A stretch of DNA of 64,000 nucleotides from Streptomyces sp. NBC_01214. GTDB lineage: Bacteria > Actinomycetota > Actinomycetes > Streptomycetales > Streptomycetaceae. Location of the stretch: contig NZ_JAPEOS010000001.1 in assembly GCF_026340975.1 (NCBI RefSeq), forward strand, positions 890,501 to 954,500, in the 5' to 3' direction. Both the position numbers and the translations under genes were made by a program. The first letter of the stretch is position 1; the number at the start of each line of letters is the position of its first letter. The notes beneath the pieces were generated by a model. It saw only the letters and a list, made by a program, of their open reading frames with translations. It did not search any database and was not told the DNA's origin. Below, piece by piece: positions 24,316 through 33,203 of the stretch.

Positions 24316-24492
24316 GGGGCGTCCTGCCGGTCTGGCCGGGCTCGCGGTGGACGGCGTCGCGCCTCGCCGCGTCGTCCTCGGTTGCCTTGACGGCTGGCAC
24401 TTCCCGGTCACCGGCCATGACCATCAGTGGCGCACGCGGGTTCTCCGCCTCGGCGGCGGGATCGCCCGCCGATGCGATCGGCAAGACGCTCC

Positions 24493-24936
24493 TTAGGCCA
24501 GCAGCCCCAGGTGGACCGGTTCCGCCGGGGTGTTGGCCAGGAGGTCCGGCAGGCGCGGGGGCCACAGGGGTTCGCCCAGGGTGGCCAGGCGCTGCGGGGA
24601 GAGCCACTGCCAGTGGATGTCCGGGGCCTCCAGGACCGGCTCGCGGCGCGGGCCCGTGGTGACGAAGATGTGCTCGTGCTGGCGGACGGGGATCCCCTGG
24701 TGCGTGAAGTCGTGCTCCCAGGTGCAGAGCAGCCGTTCCGGTTCCAGGTCGGTCCAGCCGGTCTCCTCGCGCAGCTCGCGCCGCACGCAGTCCTCGGGAC
24801 TCTCCCCGGGATCGATGCCGCCGCCGGGCGGCAGCCAGTGGATGCCCACCTCCACGTTGTCCTCCCGGAAGAGGAACACGGATCCGGTGGGGGACAGGAT
24901 GACAACGCGCGCTGCGTGACGTGGAGTTCGCATCAT
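24493..24936 (-). CDS. Nudix hydrolase
   Basis: 147 residues. A complete Nudix box lies at about residues 38-60 (GGGIDPGESPEDCVRRELREETGW), preceded by VFLFREDNVEVGIHWLPPG. The core REL-x-EE-x-GW residues binding Mg2+ are intact. It hydrolyses a nucleoside diphosphate linked to an unknown moiety and may be a house-cleaning enzyme. Tandem ATG codons at the start (24936, 24933) leave the exact initiation open. The 177 bp between it and the convergent protease gene hold nothing recognisable. Confidence 0.92.
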   Translation of the reverse strand: MMRTPRHAARVVILSPTGSVFLFREDNVEVGIHWLPPGGGIDPGESPEDCVRRELREETGWTDLEPERLLCTWEHDFTHQGIPVRQHEHIFVTTGPRREPVLEAPDIHWQWLSPQRLATLGEPLWPPRLPDLLANTPAEPVHLGLLA

Positions 24937-25033
24937 CGATTCAATGTACGCCGGTGATCGGTTCCGGGGGATGGGCTTGCACCTGGCCTTTTACCGCCTT
25001 TTGCGCGCCCGCCCGTCCCCCGGGACCGCCCGG

Positions 25034-26260
25034 CTACGCCGCCGCCAGTGCCAGCGTCGGCGACAGCCGGGCCGCGCGCACCGCCGGGTAGAGCCCGGCC
25101 AGGGTGCCGATCGCCAGGGTGGCGGCGAAGCCGCCGGTCACCGCCCAGAGCGGGACCACCCAGGGCAGGTCGCCGGCCCGGGCGTAGACCGCCGTGGCCG
25201 CGCCGCCCAGGGCGATGCCCGCCACGCCGCCGAGTCCGGACAGCAACAGGGACTCCGTCACGAACTGGATCCGGATCTGGCCCTTCGTGCCGCCCAGGGA
25301 CCGCCGCAGGCCGATCTCGTGGCGCCGCTCCAGCACCGAGATGATCATCGTGTTGGCGACGCCGACCCCGCCCACCAGCAGCGCGATCCCGCCCAGCCCC
25401 AGCAGCAGCGTGCTGAACGCGCCCTCCGTGGCCGCCTTCGCCTGGAGCGCCGCCGAGGGGTCGGAGACCTGCACCGCGCTCGGGGTCTGCGGGTTGGCCG
25501 TTCGCGGGATGAGCGCGCGGACCGCCGCCACCCGGTCGTCCGCCGACCGTTCGTACACCGCCGTCGGGTGACCGTCGAAGCCCAGCAGCTGCTCGGCCGC
25601 GTCCCAGCCGATCAGCGCGGAGCGCTCGATCTCCGGGGCCAGCGGGACCGGCTCCAGGATGCCGATCACCGTGAAGTACCGGCCGCCGACGAAGACCTGC
25701 TGACCCGGTCCGGTGATGCCGAGGCGGCGCGCGGAGACGTCCCCGAGCACCACCGAGGGGTAGCGGCCGGTCGCCGCGTTGAGCCAGGTGCCGCTCGCCA
25801 TCCGCGCGCGCAACGTGCCCAGCAGGTCGTCCTTGGCGGCCTTGAGCACGATCCCGCCCGTCTCCCCCTTCGGGACGTTCTCCGACCGGCGTACGGACTC
25901 GGGCACGTCACCGGTGGTGCCGACCGACTCGACCCCCGCGATCCGGGAGATCATGCCGGGGGCGTCCCCGGGCAGCTTGGTGTCCTGGCCGGTGAACATC
26001 CCCTCGCCCGGCTTCGCGACCAGCATGTTCGTGCCCAGCTTGTCGAGCTCCCGCAGGAGCTCGGCCTGGCTGGAGGAGGAGATCCCGACCACCGCGATCA
26101 TCGTCGCGATGCCGATGGCGATGCCGAGCGCGGACAGGAACACCCGTGCCGGGCGGGCGCGCAGGCCCGCCGATCCGACGTGCAGCACGTCCCGCGGGGA
26201 CAGCCTCGGCGGCTTCAACCGCCGCGGGCGCGTCCCCGTACGGGGCCTCGCGCGGCTCAT
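25034..26260 (-). CDS. ABC transporter permease (MacB/FtsX type)
   Basis: 408 residues with the MacB-like plan: N-terminal TM (ARVFLSALGIAIGIATMIAVVG), a large extracytoplasmic domain of about 220 residues, then three C-terminal TM segments (LLLGLGGIALLVGGVGVANTM; LLLSGLGGVAGIALGGAA; TGGFAATLAIGTLAGLYPA) with the conserved ERRHEIGLRRSLGGTKGQIRIQF loop that contacts the ATPase. It is the last gene of a four-gene operon starting at 28591, overlapping the ATPase gene by 4 nt. MacB-type systems do not move substrate across the inner membrane by alternating access; they drive extrusion or lipoprotein release by mechanotransmission. Confidence 0.93.
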   Translation of the reverse strand: MSRARPRTGTRPRRLKPPRLSPRDVLHVGSAGLRARPARVFLSALGIAIGIATMIAVVGISSSSQAELLRELDKLGTNMLVAKPGEGMFTGQDTKLPGDAPGMISRIAGVESVGTTGDVPESVRRSENVPKGETGGIVLKAAKDDLLGTLRARMASGTWLNAATGRYPSVVLGDVSARRLGITGPGQQVFVGGRYFTVIGILEPVPLAPEIERSALIGWDAAEQLLGFDGHPTAVYERSADDRVAAVRALIPRTANPQTPSAVQVSDPSAALQAKAATEGAFSTLLLGLGGIALLVGGVGVANTMIISVLERRHEIGLRRSLGGTKGQIRIQFVTESLLLSGLGGVAGIALGGAATAVYARAGDLPWVVPLWAVTGGFAATLAIGTLAGLYPAVRAARLSPTLALAAA

Positions 26261-26994
26261 GACGCCGCCCCCGCCCGGCTGCGTACGTCCGCGACGACCT
26301 GCCCGTCGCGGATCCGTACCTGCCGCGGCAGGCTCGCCGCGATCTCCTGGTCGTGGGTGATCACGGCGATGGTGGCCCCGTCCCGGTTCAGTTCGCGCAG
26401 CAGCTCCATCACCGATTCCCCGGACGCCGTGTCCAGCGCGCCCGTCGGCTCGTCGGCCAGCAGCAGGTCCGGTGCGCCCGCCACCGCCCGGGCGATCGCG
26501 ACGCGCTGCTTCTGTCCGCCGGACAGCTCGTGCGGTCGGTGGTCCATCCGGTCGCCGAGGCCCACCCGGTCCAGGGCCTGCGCGGCCCGGCGCATCCGTT
26601 CGGCCCGTGGGAGGCCGCTGTAGAGCAGCCCCTCGGCGACGTTCGCCCGGGCACTGATGCGCGGTACCAGGTGGAAGGACTGGAAGACGAAACCGACGTG
26701 CCGGGAGCGCAGGGCCGACAGCGAACGGTCCGGGAGGGCCGCGATGTCGTACCCGGCGATCCGCACGCCGCCCGCGGTCGGGCGGTCCAGGGTGCCCACG
26801 ATGTGCAGCAGGGTGGACTTGCCGGAGCCCGACGGGCCGACGATGGCGAGGAGCTCCCCGGCCGCGACCGTCAGGTCGACCCCGCGCAGGGCCGCGACCC
26901 CGCCCGGGTACTCCTTGGTGACCCCGGTCAGTTCCACGACCGGGTTCGGATGCGCCGGCGGATGCGTCATGGGCTGTGTCGTCGTGGCCGTCAC
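26257..26994 (-). CDS. ABC transporter ATP-binding protein (MacB/LolD type)
   Basis: 245 residues. Walker A GPSGSGKST, Q-loop FVFQSFHLVPR, signature LSGGQKQRVAIARA, Walker B LLLADEPTGALD and H-loop THD are intact. The RISARANVAEGL sequence and TGALD match the LolD/MacB subfamily. Its start overlaps the stop of the upstream membrane-fusion-like gene and its stop overlaps the permease start, so stoichiometric synthesis is likely. Confidence 0.95.
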   Translation of the reverse strand: MTATTTQPMTHPPAHPNPVVELTGVTKEYPGGVAALRGVDLTVAAGELLAIVGPSGSGKSTLLHIVGTLDRPTAGGVRIAGYDIAALPDRSLSALRSRHVGFVFQSFHLVPRISARANVAEGLLYSGLPRAERMRRAAQALDRVGLGDRMDHRPHELSGGQKQRVAIARAVAGAPDLLLADEPTGALDTASGESVMELLRELNRDGATIAVITHDQEIAASLPRQVRIRDGQVVADVRSRAGAAS

Positions 26995-28106
26995 AGCTTC
27001 GGGATCCCCACCTGCATGCCCTCCTCGAGGGCGTCGCCGGTCACCTCGACCCGGCCGTTGCCGAACATGCCCAGCCCGACCGGCACCTCGCGGGCCCGGC
27101 CGTCCGCCACGACCTGGACGCCGAAGCCGCCGCCCGCGAGCGCGAGCAGCGCGTTCACCGGCACGGAGAGCACGCCCTTGCGGGTCTCACCGGTCAGGCC
27201 GACGGTCACCGGGGACTGGTCAGGGGCGTTCACCTCGGCGGTTGCGTCGAAGGTGACGACCACCTCGACCTGCGCCTTCTTGTCGCCGCCACCAGCGCCA
27301 CCGCCCGGGCCGCCCGCGCCGCCGCCGTTCTTGTCGTCGGGTCGGGCGGCCCCGCCCGCCGAGTCGATCTTCCCGGTGGCGCTGCCGCCGCCCGGCAGCC
27401 GTACGGTCACCGGGTCGCCCGCCTTCACCGCCCCCGCCTTCACCGCGTCCAGCTGGAAGCGGACGATCCGCTCGGTGCCCGTCACCGTCAGCACCGGCTT
27501 GCCCGGCGCCAGCTCGTCACCGACCGCCGCCTCGCCCGCGCGCACCTGCTGCGGCCCCGAGGCGAAGGCGACGTCCTCCTTGCCGACCTCGCCCGTCTCC
27601 GCCGTCTTGTGCGCCTTCTGCCACCGTTTGACCGCCGTGGCCGTACCCGCCGTGAAGGTGCCGTCCTCCGGGTCCAGCCCGGTCCCGTACCCGAGGGCCT
27701 GGAGATTGCGTTTGAGCTGCTGGACGTCCTCGCCCTCGTCGCCGGCCTTCAGCGGCCGGTACATCGGCGTGGCCCCGTACATGAGCCGCACCGCCCGGCC
27801 GTTGACCTCGTACAGCTTTCCGTCCCGCTCCAGCGCCGAGCCCTCGCCCGCGATCCACGTCAACATGCCCGGGCCGCCCGCGTTGAGCTTGCGCTCCCGC
27901 GCGTAGCCGAGCGTGCCCTCCACCTGGAGGCCCGAGCTGAGGTCGCCGCGCTTGACCGGCGCCGTGGCCGGCGGCAGTCCGCCGGCCGCGCGCCGCTCCT
28001 GCTCGCCCCCGTCGCGCTGCGGCCGGTCCAGGGCGGCCCAGCCGCCCCCCGAGACGGCCAGTACGGCGGCCAGTGAGCCCAGCAGCCACTTGGCCCGCTT
28101 CCTCAT
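26991..28106 (-). CDS. Membrane-anchored peptidoglycan-binding / HlyD-like adaptor
   Basis: 371 residues from ATG 28106, which overlaps the lipoprotein gene stop. The N-terminal anchor is WLLGSLAAVLAVSGGGWAAL. A biotinyl-lipoyl-like strand region follows (VKRGDLSSGLQVEGTLGY), with a peptidoglycan-binding-1 helix set inserted (DEGEDVQQLKRNLQALGYGTGLDP to AVKRWQKAHK, about residues 120-160). A C-terminal adaptor-like barrel follows (GDPVTVRLPGGGSATGKID; LSVPVNALLALAGGGFGVQVV). This PG-binding plus HlyD arrangement is typical of Gram-positive adaptors working with MacB-type transporters. A Gly-rich loop lies around residues 260-280. Confidence 0.88.
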   Translation of the reverse strand: MRKRAKWLLGSLAAVLAVSGGGWAALDRPQRDGGEQERRAAGGLPPATAPVKRGDLSSGLQVEGTLGYARERKLNAGGPGMLTWIAGEGSALERDGKLYEVNGRAVRLMYGATPMYRPLKAGDEGEDVQQLKRNLQALGYGTGLDPEDGTFTAGTATAVKRWQKAHKTAETGEVGKEDVAFASGPQQVRAGEAAVGDELAPGKPVLTVTGTERIVRFQLDAVKAGAVKAGDPVTVRLPGGGSATGKIDSAGGAARPDDKNGGGAGGPGGGAGGGDKKAQVEVVVTFDATAEVNAPDQSPVTVGLTGETRKGVLSVPVNALLALAGGGFGVQVVADGRAREVPVGLGMFGNGRVEVTGDALEEGMQVGIPKL

Positions 28107-28591
28107 CGGCCGGTGTCGCACTTCTTCTGGGCCTCCTCGAAGGCCTTCTCCTGACCCTTGGGGATCTCGGTGGCGCTCTTCATGCCGCCCTCGTGGTACT
28201 CGGGGTCCTTCAGGGCGACGCCGTTCTCGCGCATGCACCGGATCCACGCCAGCTCCTTGTCCTTCTCCTCCTGCGTGGGCTCCCGGCCGGCGCCCGAGCC
28301 GGTGCTCGCGCCGCAGGCCTTCATGGCCTCCTGCATCTTCTGCGGATCGGCGTCCCCGCCCAGCGTCATCCCGCGCGGGTCCTGGCCGGGCTCGGGGTCG
28401 GGCACGTCGATGCCGTGTTCGCGCAGGCACTGGCGCATCTTCACGGCGTTGTCGGCCACCGTTTCGGAGTGGTTGCCGCCGCCCCCGGAGGAGTCCGCCT
28501 TCCCCGCCGAGGAGTCGTTCGCGCAGGCGGTGGCGAACAGGGTCAGCCCGGTGACGACCGCGGCCGTGGTCATGATCAGGGATCGCTTCAT
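28103..28591 (-). CDS. Secreted lipoprotein of the ABC operon, Cys-rich
   Basis: 162 residues. Signal MKRSLIMTTAAVVTGLTLFA followed by TAC, a lipobox-like site with the Cys at about residue 23. The mature part has two similar segments: KMRQCLREHGIDVPDPEPG and WIRCMRENGVALKDPEYHEG, each Cys-x3-(H/N)G followed by a D-P motif, plus MKACG and AQKKCDTG Cys residues. This duplicated motif suggests a small disulphide- or metal-binding repeat. It is the first gene of the exporter operon, coupled by ATGA to the adaptor gene, and is divergent from the two-component system. Possible substrate-binding or sensing subunit. Confidence 0.85.
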   Translation of the reverse strand: MKRSLIMTTAAVVTGLTLFATACANDSSAGKADSSGGGGNHSETVADNAVKMRQCLREHGIDVPDPEPGQDPRGMTLGGDADPQKMQEAMKACGASTGSGAGREPTQEEKDKELAWIRCMRENGVALKDPEYHEGGMKSATEIPKGQEKAFEEAQKKCDTGR

Positions 28592-28681
28592 GGGCCCGAG
28601 CCTGCGGTGGAAGGGCCTTTCGCTTCCCTCTCGCACCCTGCTTACAACGGCGAAATGTCGATTTCCGGTAAAGAGGACGCC

Positions 28682-29340
<659 letters not shown>

Positions 29341-29344
<4 letters not shown>

Positions 29345-30588
29345 GCGGGCGCCCGTCGATCGGGCTGCTGCGCACGGAGCGAGGCCGCCTCACCGCGCTG
29401 TACGGCTCCCTGCTGCTGCTGGCGGGCGGCGGCCTGGTGGCGCTCGTCTACGTCCTCGTCGGCCAGGGCCTCTACGCGAGCGTCAGCGGGGCCGTCCGTA
29501 CCGTCGCGCCGGCCTACGCCGCCGAGTCGCCCGGGCCCCCCGTCCCCGGCCGGACCTTCGACCCGGGCTGTCCCTGCGAACCGGCGAAGGCGCTGCCGAC
29601 GGGCCGGCCCCCGACCGCCGAGCAGCTCAAGGCCTACGCGTACACGCAGAACCTCTCCGACGCCGTCACCGACGCCACCCGCCACCGGCTGCTCGTGTAC
29701 TCCCTCCTCGCGCTGGCCGTCTTCGCCGTGCTGTCGATCTGGCTGGCCTGGTGGATGGCCGGCCGGGTGCTGCGCCCCGTCGGCGTGATCACCGAGACCG
29801 CGCGCCGCCTCTCGGGGGAGAACCTGGACGAGCGGATCTCGCTCGACGCGCCGCCCGGCGAGCTCAAGGAACTGGCCGACACCTTCGACGCGATGCTGGG
29901 GCGGATGGAGCAGCTGGTCTCCGCACAGCGGCGGTTCGCGGCGAACGCGGCGCACGAACTGCGCACCCCGCTGGCCGTGCAGCGGGCGGCGGCCGAGATC
30001 GGGCTGGCGGGGGACCCGTCACCGCAGAAGGTGGCCCGGATCCGCGCCAAGCTGATCGGTGTCGCCGATTCCAGCGAGCACCTCATCGAGTCCCTGCTGC
30101 TGCTCGCCGTCTCGGAGCAGGGGGTGGAGTCCACCGGTCCGGTGGACCTGGCGGCGCTCGCGGCGGTCGAGTTGGCGGCCTGTCCGCAGCAGGGGCTGAC
30201 CGTCGTACGGACCCTCGCGCCGCTCACCGTGCCGGGCGACCGGACCCTGCTGGGGCACCTGCTGCGGAACCTGCTGACCAACGCGGTGCGCCACAACCGC
30301 GCCGGCGGACGGATCACCGTGTCCACCTCCGCCGAGGGGGAACTGACGGTGTCGAACACCGGCCCGGTGATCGATCCGGTGGACGTGCCGGGGCTGCTGG
30401 AGCCCTTCCGCAGGCGCGCCGAACGACTGCACACCGCGGGTGAGGGCGCGGGGCTCGGGCTGTCGATCGTGGCCTCGATCGCGCGGGCGCACGGGGCGGA
30501 GCTGGCGGCCGAGGCCAATCCGGCCCCGGAGGGCGGCCTCACGGTCCGCGTGCGCTTCCCGCTGTCCGGCGAGGCGCGCACGTCGTAG
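29341..30588 (+). CDS. Sensor histidine kinase
   Basis: 415 residues from GTG 29341, overlapping the regulator stop. TM1 LTALYGSLLLLAGGGLVALVYVLV, an extracytoplasmic domain of about 95 residues with CPC (about residue 79), TM2 LLVYSLLALAVFAVLSIWLAWWM, HAMP, the dimerisation helix with phospho-acceptor His205 (AAHELRTPLAVQRAAAEI), N-box NLLTNAVRHN, and a G-box GEGAGLGLSIV. The D-box is shortened: SNTGPVIDPVDVPGLLEPF. The CPC motif in the sensor loop could bind metal or sense redox, but that is speculative. It partners with the upstream regulator. Confidence 0.94.
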
Positions 30589-30629
30589 CCAACCGGGCTG
30601 CGGGGGCCTGCTGATGTACGGTCGGAGGA

Positions 30630-31484
30630 ATGAGCCAGCACGTCCGAGCCCGCTCCCGTCCGCCCCGCAAGCCCCGTGCGATCCGTAGGACCCGCCGGGC
30701 GGCCATCGCCGCCGTACTCGGCCTGGCGACCTTCACGGTCGGCTGGGTGTACGTGGCCCAGGACCCGGACGGGGCCGCCGGTTCCCGGCCGCAGGCCCGC
30801 GTGGACGCCCGCCCGCAGGCCGAGGACCGTGCCGCGCGCGACGTGCGGCAGGCCGAGCGGCAGGCCGCCCAACAGGCTGCCCAACGGGCCGCCGCCCCGC
30901 AGGGCCTGGCCGGCGTCAGCGAGCGGACCCGGGCCCGGATCCCGGCCGGGTCCCGTCAGCTCATCCTGGTCACGGGCAAGGCGGTGGACTCCTCGGAGTC
31001 CACCGCCGCCTTCTACACGCGCCCCGCGGCCGGCGCCGACTGGGTCAAGGCCGAGAGCTGGCCGGCCCGCAACGGGGCCAACGGCTGGTCCACCGAACGC
31101 ACGTACGGAGACCTGACCTCGCCGATGGGCGTCTTCGCGCTGACCGACGCGGGCGGCCTGCTGCCGAAGCCGCCCGGGACCCGGCTCCCGTACGACGAGG
31201 ACAACGGCTTCGTCGCCACCGGCCTCGGGGTGAACGGGGAGTCCCTGGTGGGCTCCTTCGACTACGTCGTCGCCATCGACTTCAACCGCAGGCCGGGCCG
31301 GTCCCCGCTGGACCCGGTCATGCCGGACGGCGAGGAGAAGGGCGGCAACATCTGGCTGCACGTGGACCACGACGGGCCCTCGCAGGGCTGCGTGGGCATC
31401 CCGAAGGCGGCCATGGAGAAGGTCCTCCAGACCCTCGACCCGGCGGCGAAGCCGGTCATCGTGATGGGGCCGGAAGGCTTCTGA
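30630..31484 (+). CDS. L,D-transpeptidase (YkuD-like) cell-wall protein
   Basis: 284 residues: basic N-terminus, TM/signal anchor AAIAAVLGLATFTVGWVYVA, an Arg/Gln/Ala-rich linker likely forming a coiled coil (residues about 60-95), then a catalytic domain. Near the C-terminus is NIWLHVDHDGPSQGCVGIP, equivalent to the YkuD H-x(n)-S-x-GC signature with a nucleophilic Cys. These enzymes form 3-3 cross-links in peptidoglycan or act on peptidoglycan stems. The 3' end overlaps the convergent membrane-protein gene by 29 bp. Confidence 0.85.
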   Translation: MSQHVRARSRPPRKPRAIRRTRRAAIAAVLGLATFTVGWVYVAQDPDGAAGSRPQARVDARPQAEDRAARDVRQAERQAAQQAAQRAAAPQGLAGVSERTRARIPAGSRQLILVTGKAVDSSESTAAFYTRPAAGADWVKAESWPARNGANGWSTERTYGDLTSPMGVFALTDAGGLLPKPPGTRLPYDEDNGFVATGLGVNGESLVGSFDYVVAIDFNRRPGRSPLDPVMPDGEEKGGNIWLHVDHDGPSQGCVGIPKAAMEKVLQTLDPAAKPVIVMGPEGF

Positions 31485-32094
31485 GCCGGGCGAGTCGGGG
31501 CCGCAGCAGCAGTCCGATGTAGGCGAGGTCGAAGACGCTGCACAGGATCCCGAGACCGAGGATGAACGGCGCGTCCTCCCTCACCCCGAACAGCAGGGTC
31601 GGGGCGAGCGTCCCCAGCCATTTGGCGACGGCGATGGTCAAGGACTGCCCGAGCGGGCCTTGCCGGGAGGCGTACAGGGCGATGAACAGGCCGGACATCA
31701 GCAGGTTCTGTAGGAACGCCGAGTACCGGCTCGCGTCGTGCGCCCCGAAGTGCGCCAGGAACATCCACTGCACGGCGAATCCCGCACCGAACACCAGGAT
31801 CGACCAGGTGGCGAAGAGCGGTCGGGTCACGAACTCCGGCAGCTCGGCCCGCCCGAAGCGCAGATAGGTGTAGACGATCACCACGTCGGCCACCGCCCAC
31901 ACCACGTTGACCACGCCCTGCGCGGAGACCCCGACCGAGACGTCGCGGACCGCGTAGATCGCTTCCCAGGCGAAGTTGAGCGCGAGCGCGGCGACGGGCA
32001 TCGCGTACGTCCGGTCCCGCAGCCCGACGCGGATCGCCTCCACGTACACGACCGTCCAGGCGATCCCGCTGACCAGCGTGAGTATCAGATCCAC
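31456..32094 (-). CDS. Pyr4/PaxB-like transmembrane terpene cyclase homologue
   Basis: 212 residues, about seven membrane helices. The N-terminal part GIAWTVVYVEAIRVGLRDRTYAMPVAALALNFAWEAIY, followed by VVWAVADVVIVYTYLRFGR, matches what I remember of fungal Pyr4/PaxB/AndB meroterpenoid cyclases and the Streptomyces drimentine cyclase DmtA1. The features are a Gly-x-x-Asp-x-Thr-Tyr-x-Met-Pro loop, Asn-x-x-Trp-Glu with the catalytic Glu, and Trp-x-x-x-Asp. The late acidic residue is present as SVFDLAYIGLLL. No prenyltransferase, flavin epoxidase or aromatic scaffold gene is adjacent, so it is an orphan member. Its start is 149 bp from the divergent LLM gene with two operator sites between. Confidence 0.7.
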   Translation of the reverse strand: MDLILTLVSGIAWTVVYVEAIRVGLRDRTYAMPVAALALNFAWEAIYAVRDVSVGVSAQGVVNVVWAVADVVIVYTYLRFGRAELPEFVTRPLFATWSILVFGAGFAVQWMFLAHFGAHDASRYSAFLQNLLMSGLFIALYASRQGPLGQSLTIAVAKWLGTLAPTLLFGVREDAPFILGLGILCSVFDLAYIGLLLRPRLARLRSLPAPSR

Positions 32095-32167
32095 GCGCGC
32101 ACCCTAGCGACGGCAGCGCGGAAGGGGAACGCCCCAGTTCTGCCAGGGGTGCGTCGCACCCCTTGTC

Positions 32168-32180
32168 TGACGATCCGTCA
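32168..32180. promoter_or_regulatory. TetR-type operator palindrome, site 5
   Basis: Perfect TGACG-ATC-CGTCA, 62 bp before the LLM oxidoreductase start and 73 bp upstream of the divergent terpene-cyclase-like gene. Confidence 0.7.
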
Positions 32181-32206
32181 GCTACGACGATGGCCCCGCA
32201 CCGATA

Positions 32207-32219
32207 TGACGAATCGGCA
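32207..32219. promoter_or_regulatory. TetR-type operator palindrome, site 6 (one mismatch)
   Basis: TGACG-AAT-CGGCA, 39 bp (centre to centre) from site 5 and 23 bp before the LLM start. Paired sites suggest cooperative repression. Confidence 0.5.
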
Positions 32220-32242
32220 GACGAAGGCGAGGCGGGCCCGCC

Positions 32243-33190
32243 ATGGCGCGCGTATTTCCGCAAGGTCGGCTGGTCTACGGGATGCAGCTCCCGGTCCAGT
32301 CGCAGAGCACCCTCTACGCCGAGCCCTGGGAGGCGTCGGCCACCGCCGCCGATCTCGCCGGGATCGCGCGGGCCGCCGACCGGGCCGGCTTCGGGTACGT
32401 GGCCACCTGCGACCACGTGGCCATCCCGCGGCGGCTCGCCGGCCCCATGAGCACCGTCTGGTACGACCCGGTGGCGACCCTGTCCTTCCTGGCCGGCATG
32501 ACCGAGCACGTGCGGCTGCTGAGCCACGTCGCGATCCTGGGCCTGCGCCACCCGCTGATCAGCGCCAAGCAGTACGCCACCCTCGACCACCTCTCCGGCG
32601 GCCGGCTGATCCTCGGGGTGGGGGCCGGGCATGTGCAGGAGGAGTTCGAGGTCCTCGGCGTGGACTTCGCGCGCCGCGGGGCCGTCCTCGACGAGACCCT
32701 GGACGCGCTGCGGGCGGCGCTGGGGCCCGAGGAGTACCCGGAGTTCGAGGGCCAGCTGTTCTCCTTCAAGGACCTCGGCCAGCTGCCCCGGCCCGCCCAG
32801 CAGCGGATCCCCGTCTGGGTCGGCGGCTCCTCGCCCGCGGCCGTCCGCCGCGCCGCCGTGCGCGGGGACGGCTGGCTCCCGCAGGGCGACCCGCGCGAGG
32901 CGCTCCCGCAGCAGATCGCCCGGATCGGGGAGCTCCGCGAGGCGGCGGGGGTCACCGCCCCCTTCGAGTTCGGCGCGATCACCGAGGCGCTGTACGTCGG
33001 CGAGCCCGGCTGGGACACCGGGCGCCGCACCCTCACCGGCAAGGCGGAGGTGCTCGCCGAGTCCCTGCGGGAGTACCGGGCGCTCGGCGTGGACCAGATC
33101 CAGGTGCGCTTCCGCAGTCGCGACCGCGCCGAACTCGTCGACCAGATCACCGCTTTCGGGGCCGAGGTGGCCCCCCTCCTCAACGACTAG
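32243..33190 (+). CDS. LLM-class (F420-dependent-type) oxidoreductase
   Basis: 315 residues, luciferase-like TIM barrel: MQLPVQSQSTLYAEPWE, DRAGFGYVATCDHVAIP, LSFLAGMTEHVRLLSHVAILGLRHPL, LDHLSGGRLILGVGAGHVQEEFEVLGVDFARRG, and IPVWVGGSSPAAVRRAAVRGDGWLP. The GxGxGxxxEE-type loop and family organisation fit the TIGR03619-like F420-dependent group rather than bacterial luciferase. Expected to oxidise or reduce an alcohol/ketone or enone with F420. It is 13 nt upstream of the SDR gene, so the two form an operon behind operators 5 and 6. Confidence 0.9.
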   Translation: MARVFPQGRLVYGMQLPVQSQSTLYAEPWEASATAADLAGIARAADRAGFGYVATCDHVAIPRRLAGPMSTVWYDPVATLSFLAGMTEHVRLLSHVAILGLRHPLISAKQYATLDHLSGGRLILGVGAGHVQEEFEVLGVDFARRGAVLDETLDALRAALGPEEYPEFEGQLFSFKDLGQLPRPAQQRIPVWVGGSSPAAVRRAAVRGDGWLPQGDPREALPQQIARIGELREAAGVTAPFEFGAITEALYVGEPGWDTGRRTLTGKAEVLAESLREYRALGVDQIQVRFRSRDRAELVDQITAFGAEVAPLLND

Positions 33191-33203
33191 GGGCTGAGCG
33201 ACC

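Noticed and set aside
24316..24492. Possible small gene between the protease and Nudix genes
   Set aside because: Frames present are short, Arg/Ala-rich and lack an RBS or any recognisable motif.
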